Origin: Candidatus Aegiribacteria sp.
Lineage (GTDB): Bacteria > Fermentibacterota > Fermentibacteria > Fermentibacterales > JCC-6
Direction of reading: 5' to 3'
Assembly (NCBI GenBank): GCA_021108005.1
Contig: JAIORS010000172.1
Span: forward strand, 1-56,469
DNA: 56,469 nucleotides
Shown here: positions 26,922-35,847 of the stretch, piece after piece
Layout: each line of letters starts with the position of its first letter
Position numbering within the stretch: position 1 is the stretch's first letter
The notes under the pieces: model-generated
The model's database searches: none
What the model saw: the letters and a program-made list of their open reading frames with translations, nothing else
What the model was told of the DNA's origin: nothing
Translations under genes and position numbers: made by a program

Positions 26922-27545
26922 ATGAGAGGCAAAAGAATAAACTCCTTTGGCATTATCTCTGCAACAGTATCCGCTATACTGATTTCGGTAGCCTGCACCG
27001 ACACCACCGGACCGGTAGGAAAAGCACCTCAGGGACCACCGTGGTCACCCGTCGATAGCTCCTGGAAGATTATCGACAATCTTGAGTTCTCGTACAATAT
27101 CAGGGATGTTGATCTTTATATGAGCTGCTTCAGGGAAGATTTTGAGTTTCATCCATTACTTGTGGGTTCCTTGTGGTGCGAGTCTGCCAGACAGGACAGC
27201 TGCTGGGGATACGAGTTCGAAGAGCTGTGCCACCAGAACATGTTCGAGTCTACAGATTCTATTGAACTTGTAGTTGATGGTAATCATGTGACTCCCTGGA
27301 CGGGTGATTCAACGGGGCAGTCATATGCGCTTCAACGCGTATTTGAACTCACAGTGTATACCGAACAAGCTCAGGCAGGATATTACAGGGCCATGGGCTC
27401 TTCCGTTTTCGTATGCCGACAGGACTCCACTGGTGAGTGGTATGTATGGCAGTGGTACGATCTTTCGGAAAACAAGGAGACCGTTACCTGGGCAGTGATA
27501 AAGGAAAAATTTTCATGGACCGACGGCGATCTCCTTTTGCTATAG
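26922..27545 (+). CDS. Predicted lipoprotein, NTF2/SnoaL-like fold possible
   Basis: A 207-residue protein with a lipoprotein signal (ISVAC, lipid cysteine at Cys25), a Pro-rich linker, and a domain that starts WKIIDNLEFSYNIRD and continues YMSCFREDFEFHP. That pattern of an N-terminal helix plus a curved sheet resembles SnoaL/NTF2-like domains. No catalytic residues are identified. The 231-base upstream gap contains an imperfect inverted pair (TGCGGA near 26848, TCCGCA near 26892) that may form a weak long-loop hairpin in the leader. Function unknown. Confidence 0.75.
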   Translation: MRGKRINSFGIISATVSAILISVACTDTTGPVGKAPQGPPWSPVDSSWKIIDNLEFSYNIRDVDLYMSCFREDFEFHPLLVGSLWCESARQDSCWGYEFEELCHQNMFESTDSIELVVDGNHVTPWTGDSTGQSYALQRVFELTVYTEQAQAGYYRAMGSSVFVCRQDSTGEWYVWQWYDLSENKETVTWAVIKEKFSWTDGDLLLL

Positions 27546-27612
27546 AACTTCCATGCAGCACATCAATGAACTTTTACTATGAAAGAACACGGGTTCAGCT
27601 TAATTTTCTTTC

Positions 27613-27644
27613 GTAAGTGCCGCAAGTGGCGTCCTACCCCCTTC
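27613..27644 (+). repeat. 32-bp intergenic repeat, copy 1
   Basis: This copy matches copy 2 (27673-27704) at 27 of 32 positions; copy starts are 60 bases apart. Each copy holds an internal 9-base near-tandem (GYAAGTGYC, GCAAGTGRM) and ends in ACCCCCTTC. It is intergenic, between the lipoprotein gene and the tRNA. Confidence 0.7.
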
Positions 27645-27672
27645 AGCAGGGAGAATCTATTTGTAGAAGTCT

Positions 27673-27704
27673 GCAAGTGTCGCAAGTGAAGTCCGACCCC
27701 CTTC
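27673..27704 (+). repeat. 32-bp intergenic repeat, copy 2
   Basis: Second copy of the element at 27613, 60 bases downstream and ten bases before the tRNA 3' end. Its high similarity against unlike flanks suggests a REP-like or mobile element rather than chance; this is inference. Confidence 0.7.
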
Positions 27705-27714
27705 TCTGCTTAAC

Positions 27715-27791
27715 TGGTACGCCCGCCAGGACTCGAACCCGGAACCTTCTGGTCCGTAGCCAGACGCTCTATCCAATTGAGCTACGGGCGC
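27715..27791 (-). tRNA. tRNA-Arg (anticodon ACG)
   Basis: A full cloverleaf is visible on the minus strand: acceptor GCGCCCG/CGGGCGT (G-U first pair), anticodon stem TCTGG/CCAGA with loop CTACGGA (anticodon ACG), T loop GTTCGAGTC, discriminator A and encoded CCA (27715-27717). ACG is the tRNA whose A34 is deaminated to inosine by TadA; a tadA-like gene is at 1747-2199. Confidence 0.96.
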
Positions 27792-27841
27792 ACATAGAAC
27801 AAGGGTTGGACGGCTATTCTAACCAATCAAATGCCCCAAGG

Positions 27842-28765
27842 TCAAGACGATCGATTGTAAAGTATTCTGTATTCAAGAATTACCACATCACCCGGCTGCA
27901 GGCCGACAAATGACGGAAAGTCTTCCTCCCTCTGAAAGATGGCCCCCCGCGGCGTTGTCTCCGGATGCGATATTCTGATTTCCGTGTATTTCCCGGTTTG
28001 ATTATAGATCATGAGGGTACACTCGTACCCGGTTGTGTTCTGATGAATGGTCTCCGTTATCTCTATCTCTCTGTGCGGCTGAACCCAAAGCGTATCTCCA
28101 GTTCTGAGGGGCCATTCTCTTGTTCCCGCAAGAAGGTCGCCCGAATTCGGAACAATGCACGGCACAAGCTGATTCCACTGAGAATTAACAGGCCATCCGT
28201 ATCTCAATGTAAGAGGGAGTACTTCCCCCGCTGCATTCCACCATCCCAGCTCCATGTCACCATTCCTGATTATCAGCGTATCAGATACCATACAGACAGG
28301 ATTGCCCGAGTTATCCTTCATTATCGTGTTCTGTGAGAACCACTCCCTGCCTGTACTGTTACTTACCTTGACTGTCGCTGCAAATTCGCAGGTCTTCTCA
28401 CTTAGAGTCCAGCTATACAAGGGCTGCCAGGTTATTCCCTCCTGCCAGTACTCAACTGATGGATAGCCGCTGTATGCTCCCGCTGAGACTCTGAATGGAA
28501 TTTCAGCGTCAGGCAGCTGCTTAAGAAGTTCTGTGGAATCCTCGTATCCGCAGTTGAATGATAATCGGCTTATTCCTGACAGATCGGGATACTCAATCGC
28601 ATGACAGAGAGAGGCTCCCTGTCTGAGAAGCCCGGCAACTTCAGCAGGCCTGTCCATGTGAATTACAAGAGCGATTGTATCGAGGTAACGTTCAGCGTAT
28701 CTTTCCTTTTCAGCACATCCCGCAATCAGCATAGTTAGCATGAGGGTGGTCGCAATTGTTTTCAT
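27842..28765 (-). CDS. Predicted lipoprotein of unknown function
   Basis: A 307-residue protein with a lipoprotein signal peptide and lipobox (LIAGC, Cys17) followed by a mostly beta-sheet domain. The C-terminal ~140 residues look Ig- or FlgD-like (LEYRILY at the end, DTLWVQPHREIEI strands). The ATG at 28765 is chosen because the lipobox follows at the right distance; the longer reading from 28825 overlaps the divergent ABC gene and has no support. The first bases of the two divergent genes are 40 apart. I do not recognise the family. Confidence 0.7.
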   Translation of the reverse strand: MKTIATTLMLTMLIAGCAEKERYAERYLDTIALVIHMDRPAEVAGLLRQGASLCHAIEYPDLSGISRLSFNCGYEDSTELLKQLPDAEIPFRVSAGAYSGYPSVEYWQEGITWQPLYSWTLSEKTCEFAATVKVSNSTGREWFSQNTIMKDNSGNPVCMVSDTLIIRNGDMELGWWNAAGEVLPLTLRYGWPVNSQWNQLVPCIVPNSGDLLAGTREWPLRTGDTLWVQPHREIEITETIHQNTTGYECTLMIYNQTGKYTEIRISHPETTPRGAIFQREEDFPSFVGLQPGDVVILEYRILYNRSS

Positions 28766-28805
28766 GGGGTATTTATTCGTTTCTGCTGAATATTGAAAGG
28801 AACAT

Positions 28806-29420
28806 ATGCCTCCGTACATTTCCATTGGCGGTTACTCCGATCCGCCCCGGATATCTTACCTCTCCATTGAAGCAGGCAAAGGAGAGCTTGTAGCTCTCGT
28901 CGGCTGTCCGGGAAGCGGTAAGAGTAATCTAATCAAATCCATTGCGGGTATCAGGTCCGTAAGCGGGGGTTCCATCAGAATTATGGGGGCTAAACCAGAT
29001 TCCATGAGAGCCCGAGAGGAAGCTGTTTTTGTTTTTCAGAATTTCAATTTCGCTCCGGATTTAGCTGTCAGAACCCAACTTGAACGCAGAATAGCTCTCC
29101 TTCGCGGGGTCCCGGTAAGGGATGTTCGAATGGATATTGAGAACTGGTGTAAGGAAATGGAGCTAACAGAAATTGCTCAATACGTTCCCCAGCAGATGAA
29201 CCGCTCTCAACTCCAGATGCTCTCACTCGCTCCCCTGGCTCTTACAGATCCCCTGGTAGCCGTACTTGATGAACCTCTGGTAAATATGTCGTCAATTTCA
29301 ATCAGTTCGGCTCTTTCCATCATATTGTCTCTGCTTGAAAAAAATGCTTCCGTGCTCGCGCTGGTGCAAAGCAAATCTCCTCTGGTTAAGAGAGCTGACA
29401 GGGTGGTGAACCTATTATGA
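28806..29420 (+). CDS. ABC transporter ATP-binding protein, divergent signature
   Basis: A 204-residue ABC ATPase domain. Walker A GCPGSGKS, a Q-loop (VFQNFNF) and Walker B with the catalytic Glu (VAVLDEP) are present. The usual LSGGQ signature is replaced by MNRSQLQ, and the switch histidine after Walker B is missing (LVQSKS). Such changes often mark a low-activity or regulatory ABC protein. AAAGGA lies upstream of the ATG. The stop overlaps the permease gene by four bases, so they form one transporter or export-like complex. Substrate unknown. Confidence 0.8.
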   Translation: MPPYISIGGYSDPPRISYLSIEAGKGELVALVGCPGSGKSNLIKSIAGIRSVSGGSIRIMGAKPDSMRAREEAVFVFQNFNFAPDLAVRTQLERRIALLRGVPVRDVRMDIENWCKEMELTEIAQYVPQQMNRSQLQMLSLAPLALTDPLVAVLDEPLVNMSSISISSALSIILSLLEKNASVLALVQSKSPLVKRADRVVNLL

Positions 29421-30142
29421 AAGGCAGGAACACCTACCATTTCAGGGAAAGCATAAGCATTCTTCTTAAAACGAAGTGGATCGGTCCATACCTTCTTATT
29501 CCGCCAATGCTTGCTTTCATGGTATATGCGGAAGCGTTCCTGTCCTCCCACGGCGTAACGGGAATATTCAATCTGGAACAGAGAACCGTACTGGCTATTT
29601 GGAACTGTTCCCTTCTTCTCACTCTCTTTGCCGGTATCAAGTCCTGCATGTTCTTTTCGGAAATGTGGGAATCCAGATGGTTCAGAAATTCCTTGTCACT
29701 TCCGGTCAGCAGATCCTCCGGGTTCTGGGGACCCTATCTCGCGATGCTCTCGGTTGTATCAATCATCTTCATACTGACAATTGGAGCAGTGGCGGCAGCT
29801 CTTCCTGAACCTGGAAGATATCCTCTCCTGCAGATAATCGCGGAATCCTATATCCCTGTAGTCTGGGCCGTATCCATCGGAGCGTTTCTGGGCATACTTA
29901 CAAAAGGCACCGCAGGCTCGATGTTCTTCACAGCATTGCTGCTTCTTGGATTCCTGACCGGGCTTCCAATCGTAAGGCTTCCAGAATTGGTCTACTTCCT
30001 TATTCCTCCGGTCGGAAGAATAATGACCCTGGGGCTTATATATCCGCAGGGCCTTATTCAGACGATAGTTCTTATCTTACACTCGGTAGTTGTTCTTATA
30101 CTGGGCAGGATACTTTTCGATATAGGTTCGAAGAGAAGGTAG
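29417..30142 (+). CDS. ABC transporter permease-like membrane protein
   Basis: A 241-residue protein with about six membrane helices (roughly 21-37, 52-72, 97-117, 135-152, 160-182 and 205-228). It has the layout of an ABC-2-type permease rather than a MetI-type one. ATG overlaps the ATPase stop (ATGA), so it is the membrane partner of the preceding ATPase. It ends flush with the convergent gene at 30143. The substrate is not predictable. Confidence 0.75.
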   Translation: MKGRNTYHFRESISILLKTKWIGPYLLIPPMLAFMVYAEAFLSSHGVTGIFNLEQRTVLAIWNCSLLLTLFAGIKSCMFFSEMWESRWFRNSLSLPVSRSSGFWGPYLAMLSVVSIIFILTIGAVAAALPEPGRYPLLQIIAESYIPVVWAVSIGAFLGILTKGTAGSMFFTALLLLGFLTGLPIVRLPELVYFLIPPVGRIMTLGLIYPQGLIQTIVLILHSVVVLILGRILFDIGSKRR

Positions 30143-30697
30143 CTATTCCCCGGCCAGATACATATGTGAAACTACATTATCAAACCCTGTTGCCACATCG
30201 GTGGAGGCGTCGGCCGGAGTGATCATGTAGAAAAGTATCGAGTGATCTTCCGTAAATATCGCACAGGCTCTACCCTTGCCGGTAATATTACCTCGTTCAG
30301 TTATCACGTTGAAACTCAGTACCGTAACAAGACCTATAGAACTGGTTTCCCAGTGGGGGGAATCGGTGCTTCCCTCCATCCATTCAGGATCGCTTATCAG
30401 AAGGGACGGTAAGATATCGGGAGAGATGATATTTCGGAACCTTGCTTCAAGCCAGTCAGCCTTCCTGGTGTCGGGCTCAAGGTTTTCCTTCCAGTAATGG
30501 AGATGATATTCAACCCCGGTTGCGTTGGGACTGCTTGCTATGACTCCGGTTTCATCGGTCAGCGTTCCTTCAACAGGAGGATCAAATTCTTCGGGAAGCA
30601 AGCCGAACGCTACTCCGGGCGCTTCGAGGACGTATACAGGTTCGGTCTGTTCGGAACCTGTAATGGATAGAGCAACTATTGTAAGCATTGTAAGCAT
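30143..30697 (-). CDS. Small exported protein of unknown function
   Basis: A 184-residue protein with a short N-terminal hydrophobic segment (MLTMLTIVALSITGS), probably a signal peptide, and an alpha/beta domain. Two tail features stand out: GKGRACAIFTEDHSILFYMI strands and a helix near the end (ASTDVATGFDNVVSHM). No family is recognised. Its stop adjoins the permease stop, and its start is 90 bases from the divergent response regulator, so it has its own promoter. Confidence 0.65.
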   Translation of the reverse strand: MLTMLTIVALSITGSEQTEPVYVLEAPGVAFGLLPEEFDPPVEGTLTDETGVIASSPNATGVEYHLHYWKENLEPDTRKADWLEARFRNIISPDILPSLLISDPEWMEGSTDSPHWETSSIGLVTVLSFNVITERGNITGKGRACAIFTEDHSILFYMITPADASTDVATGFDNVVSHMYLAGE

Positions 30698-30718
30698 TTT
30701 ACTGTCCTTTTTTCTTAA

Positions 30719-30747
30719 TTGGCATCTTTACGGATTCACAATAGAAT
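30719..30747 (+). promoter_or_regulatory. Promoter of the two-component operon
   Basis: TTGGCA at 30719-30724 and TAGAAT at 30742-30747 have the ideal 17-base spacing and lie 41 bases before the response regulator ATG. Confidence 0.55.
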
Positions 30748-30787
30748 AGAAGTAGTTTCGTTTTTGTCAACAACAGAAAGGAATCCT

Positions 30788-31480
30788 ATGCGCAACAGTA
30801 ACAAACTTCTGATTGTTGAAGATGATGAGGCCCTTGCGTCTCTATTGCGGGAATACCTTCAGCGACATGGATTCATAGTCAGTCTTCTCTACAAAGGTTC
30901 CAATGTTGTTGAAACCGTTCTGGAAACCAAACCCGACCTTGTAATACTAGACCTGATGCTGCCCGATGCCAGCGGCCTTGATATCTGCAGGGAACTGAGA
31001 TCCTCCTGGAGGGGGCCCGTTCTCATGCTTACTGCCATGAAGGACGACGCTGACATCGTTGTAGGGCTGGAAGTCGGAGCGGACGATTACGTCGGTAAAC
31101 CGGTTACTCCCAGGGTTCTGCTCGCCAGGATCAGAGCTCTTCTAAGAAGGGGTTCCGCAGATGCGAAGGCTGAAATCATTCGACGGGGAAATCTTCATAT
31201 AAACGTTCCCTCAAGGGAGGTTACGTTAAAAGGCAATCCCGTTGATCTTACAACCACTGAGTTCGATCTGCTTGTCCTTCTGGCAAGAAGAGCGGGAAGG
31301 GTTCAGGAAAGAAGCCAGCTTGTTGAGGAACTGAGGGGAATCGATTTTCATTCCTTTGACAGAACCGTGGATGTAATTATTTCACGCCTCCGCAGAAAGC
31401 TTGAAGACCCTTCATCCGGGGAATTGATTAAAACTGTCCGTGGAATAGGCTACCTGATGATAATTCCGGAGGAACACTGA
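30788..31480 (+). CDS. OmpR/PhoB-family response regulator
   Basis: A 230-residue DNA-binding response regulator. The receiver has EDD at 11-13, phosphoacceptor Asp55 in LDLMLPD and a Lys near 105 (VGKPV). The C-terminal winged helix is complete (TTTEFDLLVLLARR, DRTVDVIISRLRRKL, KTVRGIGYLM). ATG at 30788 follows AAAGGA; the reading from 30719 is not supported. It overlaps the kinase gene by one base, so the two form a classic pair. It is not placed beside an obvious target gene; the divergent small exported protein at 30143 is a candidate target. Confidence 0.93.
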   Translation: MRNSNKLLIVEDDEALASLLREYLQRHGFIVSLLYKGSNVVETVLETKPDLVILDLMLPDASGLDICRELRSSWRGPVLMLTAMKDDADIVVGLEVGADDYVGKPVTPRVLLARIRALLRRGSADAKAEIIRRGNLHINVPSREVTLKGNPVDLTTTEFDLLVLLARRAGRVQERSQLVEELRGIDFHSFDRTVDVIISRLRRKLEDPSSGELIKTVRGIGYLMIIPEEH

Positions 31481-32730
31481 TGCATAAACTCTTTCTTAAG
31501 GTTTACATGCCCCTGGCCATATGCATTGTAATGACACTGATTCTGTCAGTAGTGGCTATGATGAAAATCATTCCCGCACAGTTAAACGCCCACAGGGCAA
31601 ATGTAGAGGAATTCAGGGATTTGCTGCTCGCGTCGCATCCGCTCGAAAAGGATTCCATCATCGCTGTCGCGGAATCAATGGATCTTGAGATAATTGTATA
31701 TCCCAACGCAGGACACCTTCGCCGTATTCCTCCACAGGAAGGTTTTTATACTCTTCCCGCGCTGCCATGGGATTATCCATGGAGGATAGACCTGTCGGGT
31801 GGTCCCCGGGGAGGTCCGGCGGGTTTTGTGAGGAAAAGCTTCTGGCAGATAGTGCTGATACTCCTTTTTACGGAGGGGCTGGTTCTTTTCGTATCTCTCC
31901 AGCCTGTTCGAAAAAGGCTGTCGAAACTTCAGTGGGCTGCCTCTGAAATCGGTTCCGGCAGTTTTGGAATAAAGCTGCAGGTGAAGAAAAAGGGAGATCT
32001 CATAGATAATCTTGGTAGAACTTTCAACAGTATGGCGAAACAGATCAAATCTCTGATCGAATCGCACCAGGAACTTCTTGGAATCGTTGCCCATGAATTG
32101 CGCACACCTATGGCCCGGATGAGGCTGGCTCTCGAGCTTATCAGGGAGGATTCAGGGGAGGAGAACTTCTCCAAGATCGACAGGATGGAAAAGGATCTCA
32201 TTTCTCTGGATAACCTGGTAACGGAACTTCTGGATTTCAACAAACTCAGGAGGGAAAGTCATATCAACCTTGAACATATTGACCTTGAAGGGGTCTGCAG
32301 GGAGATGGTTCAAGCTGAGTCCTGGTCCAGAGATGGAATTGATATCACGCTTCGCGGCAAAGGTAGCTGCAAGGGAGATATCTCCCTTTTCGGCAGGGCA
32401 GTTGGCAACCTCATCCGTAACGCGGTGAACCATGCCGAATCTAAGGTGGTAGTGAGTATAGCTGATGATCTTTCCTCCGGGAGTGTCCGGGTTTCGGTTG
32501 CCGATAACGGCAGGGGTTACGATGCAGGGATTATCGACAGGCTGGGAGAACCATTCACAAAGGGTCACTCAAGTAAAGGAACGGGATTGGGACTGGCCAT
32601 CGCCAAAAGAATAATAGTCCTGCACAGAGGGAAACTGCTCTTCGGTTCAAGCGATGAGCTGGGAGGCGCCGAAGCCGTTATTGAAATTGAATCAGATTTG
32701 CCTGTACCAATAGAAGAACATCATACATAG
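31480..32730 (+). CDS. Membrane-bound sensor histidine kinase
   Basis: A 416-residue kinase with two membrane helices (about 8-28 and 122-142) that bracket a short periplasmic sensor of about 95 residues, a HAMP linker, the H-box HELRTPM (His205) and an HATPase domain with NAVNHAE, DNGRGYD and GTGLGLAIAKR. It is the cognate partner of the upstream regulator (stop TGA and start ATG share one A). The signal is not predictable from the periplasmic part, which is aromatic and Pro-rich. Confidence 0.92.
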   Translation: MHKLFLKVYMPLAICIVMTLILSVVAMMKIIPAQLNAHRANVEEFRDLLLASHPLEKDSIIAVAESMDLEIIVYPNAGHLRRIPPQEGFYTLPALPWDYPWRIDLSGGPRGGPAGFVRKSFWQIVLILLFTEGLVLFVSLQPVRKRLSKLQWAASEIGSGSFGIKLQVKKKGDLIDNLGRTFNSMAKQIKSLIESHQELLGIVAHELRTPMARMRLALELIREDSGEENFSKIDRMEKDLISLDNLVTELLDFNKLRRESHINLEHIDLEGVCREMVQAESWSRDGIDITLRGKGSCKGDISLFGRAVGNLIRNAVNHAESKVVVSIADDLSSGSVRVSVADNGRGYDAGIIDRLGEPFTKGHSSKGTGLGLAIAKRIIVLHRGKLLFGSSDELGGAEAVIEIESDLPVPIEEHHT

Positions 32731-32734
32731 CTGA

Positions 32735-32760
32735 GCGGAACGGGCGTTAACCCGTTCCGC
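32735..32760. terminator. Perfect hairpin between convergent operons
   Basis: A perfect 10-bp stem (GCGGAACGGG/CCCGTTCCGC) with loop CGTTAA lies between the histidine kinase stop and the secDF stop. No T run follows on either strand, so it may act in both directions as a weak or factor-assisted terminator. Confidence 0.6.
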
Positions 32761-32789
32761 TTCCACTTCAGTATTTCAGTGCCCGAGTT

Positions 32790-35651
32790 CTACTTCTTCT
32801 TGAGCTTCGCGTGCCAGTCGACAAGTATCGGGCTGGCAATGAATATTGAAGAGTAGGTCCCTACAATTATCCCTATCATGAGTGTAAGCGCGAATCGGGA
32901 CAGGACTCCTCCCGATATTATGAAGAGTATGAATGCCGCCACGAACGTTGTAAGAGATGTTATCACAGTTCTGCTCAGAACTTCGTTTATTGATATGTTC
33001 ACCGTCTCCGCCAGAGTTTTGCCCTTTCTGAGCCTTCTATCCTCACGGATCCTGTCGAAAACTACTATGGTGTCGTTTATCGAATAACCCACTATCGTCA
33101 GAATAGCCGCAATAATGGTAAGTGATATATCAAGCCTGATAAGAGCAAGCAGACCTATGGTTATAATGGTATCGTGTGCCAGGGCGGCCACCGCCGCTAC
33201 TCCCCACTTGAACTGGAATCGGTACCAGACATAGAAGATGATGAATATCATGGCCATGAAAATGGCGTTAAGCGCCTTGGCTTTCAGTTCTTCTCCCACC
33301 CTGGGACCGATCTGCTTGATGAAGGAAAGCCCTTCGGTATCAGCCTCCAGTTCCATTGGAACGCATCCGTTCTCCTCCAGAGCGGTATAGACAATATCCT
33401 TGTCTACCTCCGAAGTCCGTACAACGAATGCGGCGGCTCCATCCCCCTGGTAATCCATAAGTTTCTGAACCTGCACATCCCCAAGGCCGTCTTCGGTGAG
33501 CGCTTCCTTCAGTTCTCCGGTTGTTGAGGCGGTGTTGCTGATTACGTTCGTTTCAAGACCGCCCGTAAAGTCAATCGAAAGATCAAGGCCACCGTTGATG
33601 AAGAATGCTCCCATTCCTATGAGAATCACTACGGCAGAAATCAGGTACGTCTTCTTCCGCATTTCCACAAAGGAGAAATGTCTGTCGCCCAGAACAGAAA
33701 ATTTCCCGAAACTCAGGTCTTTTTTCTTCTTGCTCTTGAGGAGAAGTTCTATAACAGCCCTTGAGAAAACAAGCGAACAGAACATACTGGCCAGAATACC
33801 AATTGAAAGAGTAACGGCAAATCCCTTTATCGGGCCGGTTCCGAATTTGTACAGCACAAGCGCTGTAATCAAAGTGGTGAGGTTAGCGTCGAGGATGGTA
33901 ACAAAGGCTCTGGAATATCCTGACCTCACGGCTGCCCTTATACCCTTGCCGGCTCTCTTTTCCTCTCTGATTCTCTCGTAAATAAGAACGCTGGCATCAA
34001 CGGCCATGCCTATGGTCAGAATGATTCCTGCTATTCCCGGTAGAGTAAGGGTTGCGTTAAGACCCTTGACTCCCAGCTGAGCCAGTGGACCGGGGAAGCA
34101 GAGAACTCCCATGATAATCAGCATATCGAAGATAAGTGCCAGAATTGCTATTACCCCGCCCGTTCCGTAATAAATGATAATGAAGGCAGCCACCAGGCAT
34201 ATCGCGATTATTCCCGCCAGCATGCCGTTGTTGATGGACTGCTGTCCAAGGCTCGGGCCTATGGTCTGTTCTTCGGCGATTACAAGCTCCGCCGGCAGTG
34301 AACCGGCTTTCAGAACAAGTCTCAGGTCTCTTGCTTCTTCCGTTGAGAACCCTCCGGACAACCTGGTTCCGGAACCGGATATCCGCTCGCGAATTGTCGC
34401 GGCGGAGTATACTGTGCCGTCAAGTACTATGGCTACCCGCTTATCTACATTGTTACCTGTAATCTGTTCCCAGTTCCTGGCTCCGTCCGAATCGAATTCC
34501 AGAATGAGATAAGGATTGTTTGAAAGTGACTGGGCGCTTCCCATACGGATTCTCACATCGGTAAGACTCGCTCCCGTAAGAAGATACTCTTCCCTCACTT
34601 CGTCGATCTGGCGTTCCCAGCCACGGGTCATGTCACGGGGAAGTATGTACAGAGCTCTCAGTGATCCCTGGGGAGTTTCTTCCAACCTGCCGAAAACGAA
34701 TCTGAGATTGGCTTCAGCCATGATCGAGTCAACGGCCGGTGTATTGATAACGTCATTTAACCTATCCATTTTGTCGCCAACGTAAACGATCCAGTCGCCC
34801 GGCGCTATTCCGACAGTGCTATATGAAATGTCTTCTGATGCCATCTCGATGAGGCTGGCAAGGCTTCCAGGCCTTTCCATTTCCGGAATAGTGATTTCAT
34901 CCGCTAAATTTTCTCCCTCGGTCTCCCGTTGAGGAAGAGAAAATCCTTCCGGTGAATCGAATTGAACTGATGAATCTGTGTCCTGAATAGAAATTTCAGT
35001 GGCTTCAATTCCTGTTGTATCGGAGGACTCGCCAATAAGGCTGTCAATTGATGCGGGTTCTTCCTCCTCCTTACCGGTCAGGAAGTTGTCAACCTGCCTC
35101 AGAACCGGCACGCTGGATACGGTGGGGTGTTCCTCCGAAGGGTATGCAACGAGTTTGAACTCCAGCATAGCCTGCCGCTCTACAATTGCCCTGGCTCTTT
35201 CCGGATCACGAACTCCCGGCAGCTGTACTACTATTCTATCGCTGCCCTGACGGGTAATTGAGGGTTCTGAAACACCAAACTCATTTATCCTGTTCCTTAT
35301 AACCTCAAGAGCCTGGTCGATAGCTTCTTCCTCATCCAGGCCGGGAGTCGGGACAACCATGTAGGACAGGTACATTCCGCCCTGGAGATCAAGCCCCAGT
35401 TTTATTGTACCTTCACTGGTCCGGTAAAGGTTCCTGTATTCCTCCAGCAGGCTTTCTCCGCCCTGGCTCTGCAGGGTGTCAAGTACCGCCCTTAGATGAG
35501 GGTTGTCTGTTTCAGGTTGAACGCTGGCCTCCGCCCGGTCTCTTTCAGCGGTTGGCAGTGTATACCAGTGAAAAGTCGGCCAAACCATAAGGATTGACAC
35601 TACAAATAAAGCAATCGAACTCCAGTTACGCCAATTGGCGGACTTAGTCAT
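32790..35651 (-). CDS. secDF: Fused protein translocase subunit SecDF
   Basis: A 953-residue fusion of SecD and SecF, the proton-driven factor that pulls exported proteins through SecYEG. SecD features: LGLDLQGGMYL near 85, LPGVRDPERAR, and RDLRLVLKAGSLP before the first multi-helix block. SecF features: GGLDLSIDFTGG and IGPRVGEEL. Twelve membrane helices fit the family. An insert of about 80 residues, acidic and Ser/Thr-rich (roughly 195-275), interrupts the first periplasmic domain. CGGAGGT precedes the ATG. It is convergent with the two-component operon. Confidence 0.95.
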   Translation of the reverse strand: MTKSANWRNWSSIALFVVSILMVWPTFHWYTLPTAERDRAEASVQPETDNPHLRAVLDTLQSQGGESLLEEYRNLYRTSEGTIKLGLDLQGGMYLSYMVVPTPGLDEEEAIDQALEVIRNRINEFGVSEPSITRQGSDRIVVQLPGVRDPERARAIVERQAMLEFKLVAYPSEEHPTVSSVPVLRQVDNFLTGKEEEEPASIDSLIGESSDTTGIEATEISIQDTDSSVQFDSPEGFSLPQRETEGENLADEITIPEMERPGSLASLIEMASEDISYSTVGIAPGDWIVYVGDKMDRLNDVINTPAVDSIMAEANLRFVFGRLEETPQGSLRALYILPRDMTRGWERQIDEVREEYLLTGASLTDVRIRMGSAQSLSNNPYLILEFDSDGARNWEQITGNNVDKRVAIVLDGTVYSAATIRERISGSGTRLSGGFSTEEARDLRLVLKAGSLPAELVIAEEQTIGPSLGQQSINNGMLAGIIAICLVAAFIIIYYGTGGVIAILALIFDMLIIMGVLCFPGPLAQLGVKGLNATLTLPGIAGIILTIGMAVDASVLIYERIREEKRAGKGIRAAVRSGYSRAFVTILDANLTTLITALVLYKFGTGPIKGFAVTLSIGILASMFCSLVFSRAVIELLLKSKKKKDLSFGKFSVLGDRHFSFVEMRKKTYLISAVVILIGMGAFFINGGLDLSIDFTGGLETNVISNTASTTGELKEALTEDGLGDVQVQKLMDYQGDGAAAFVVRTSEVDKDIVYTALEENGCVPMELEADTEGLSFIKQIGPRVGEELKAKALNAIFMAMIFIIFYVWYRFQFKWGVAAVAALAHDTIITIGLLALIRLDISLTIIAAILTIVGYSINDTIVVFDRIREDRRLRKGKTLAETVNISINEVLSRTVITSLTTFVAAFILFIISGGVLSRFALTLMIGIIVGTYSSIFIASPILVDWHAKLKKK

Positions 35652-35847
35652 ACGTAATAACCTCCGGGAACATTCATCAGATGTCAGTCAATCTTGACAT
35701 ACCGAGAAAATACGGCTGGTATCCGATAACCTGCCGTTATGTGATTCTCTAATTCAGTTCAAATCAGCTGGAATATAACAATTCTACGGGAACTGATGAA
35801 TAGCGACTGAAATAGAATGTGTCAACAAGGTGAATTCCTTTGTTTTT

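Noticed and set aside
27613-27704. Short CRISPR array
   Set aside because: Only two imperfect units with an unequal, structured interior and no cas gene.
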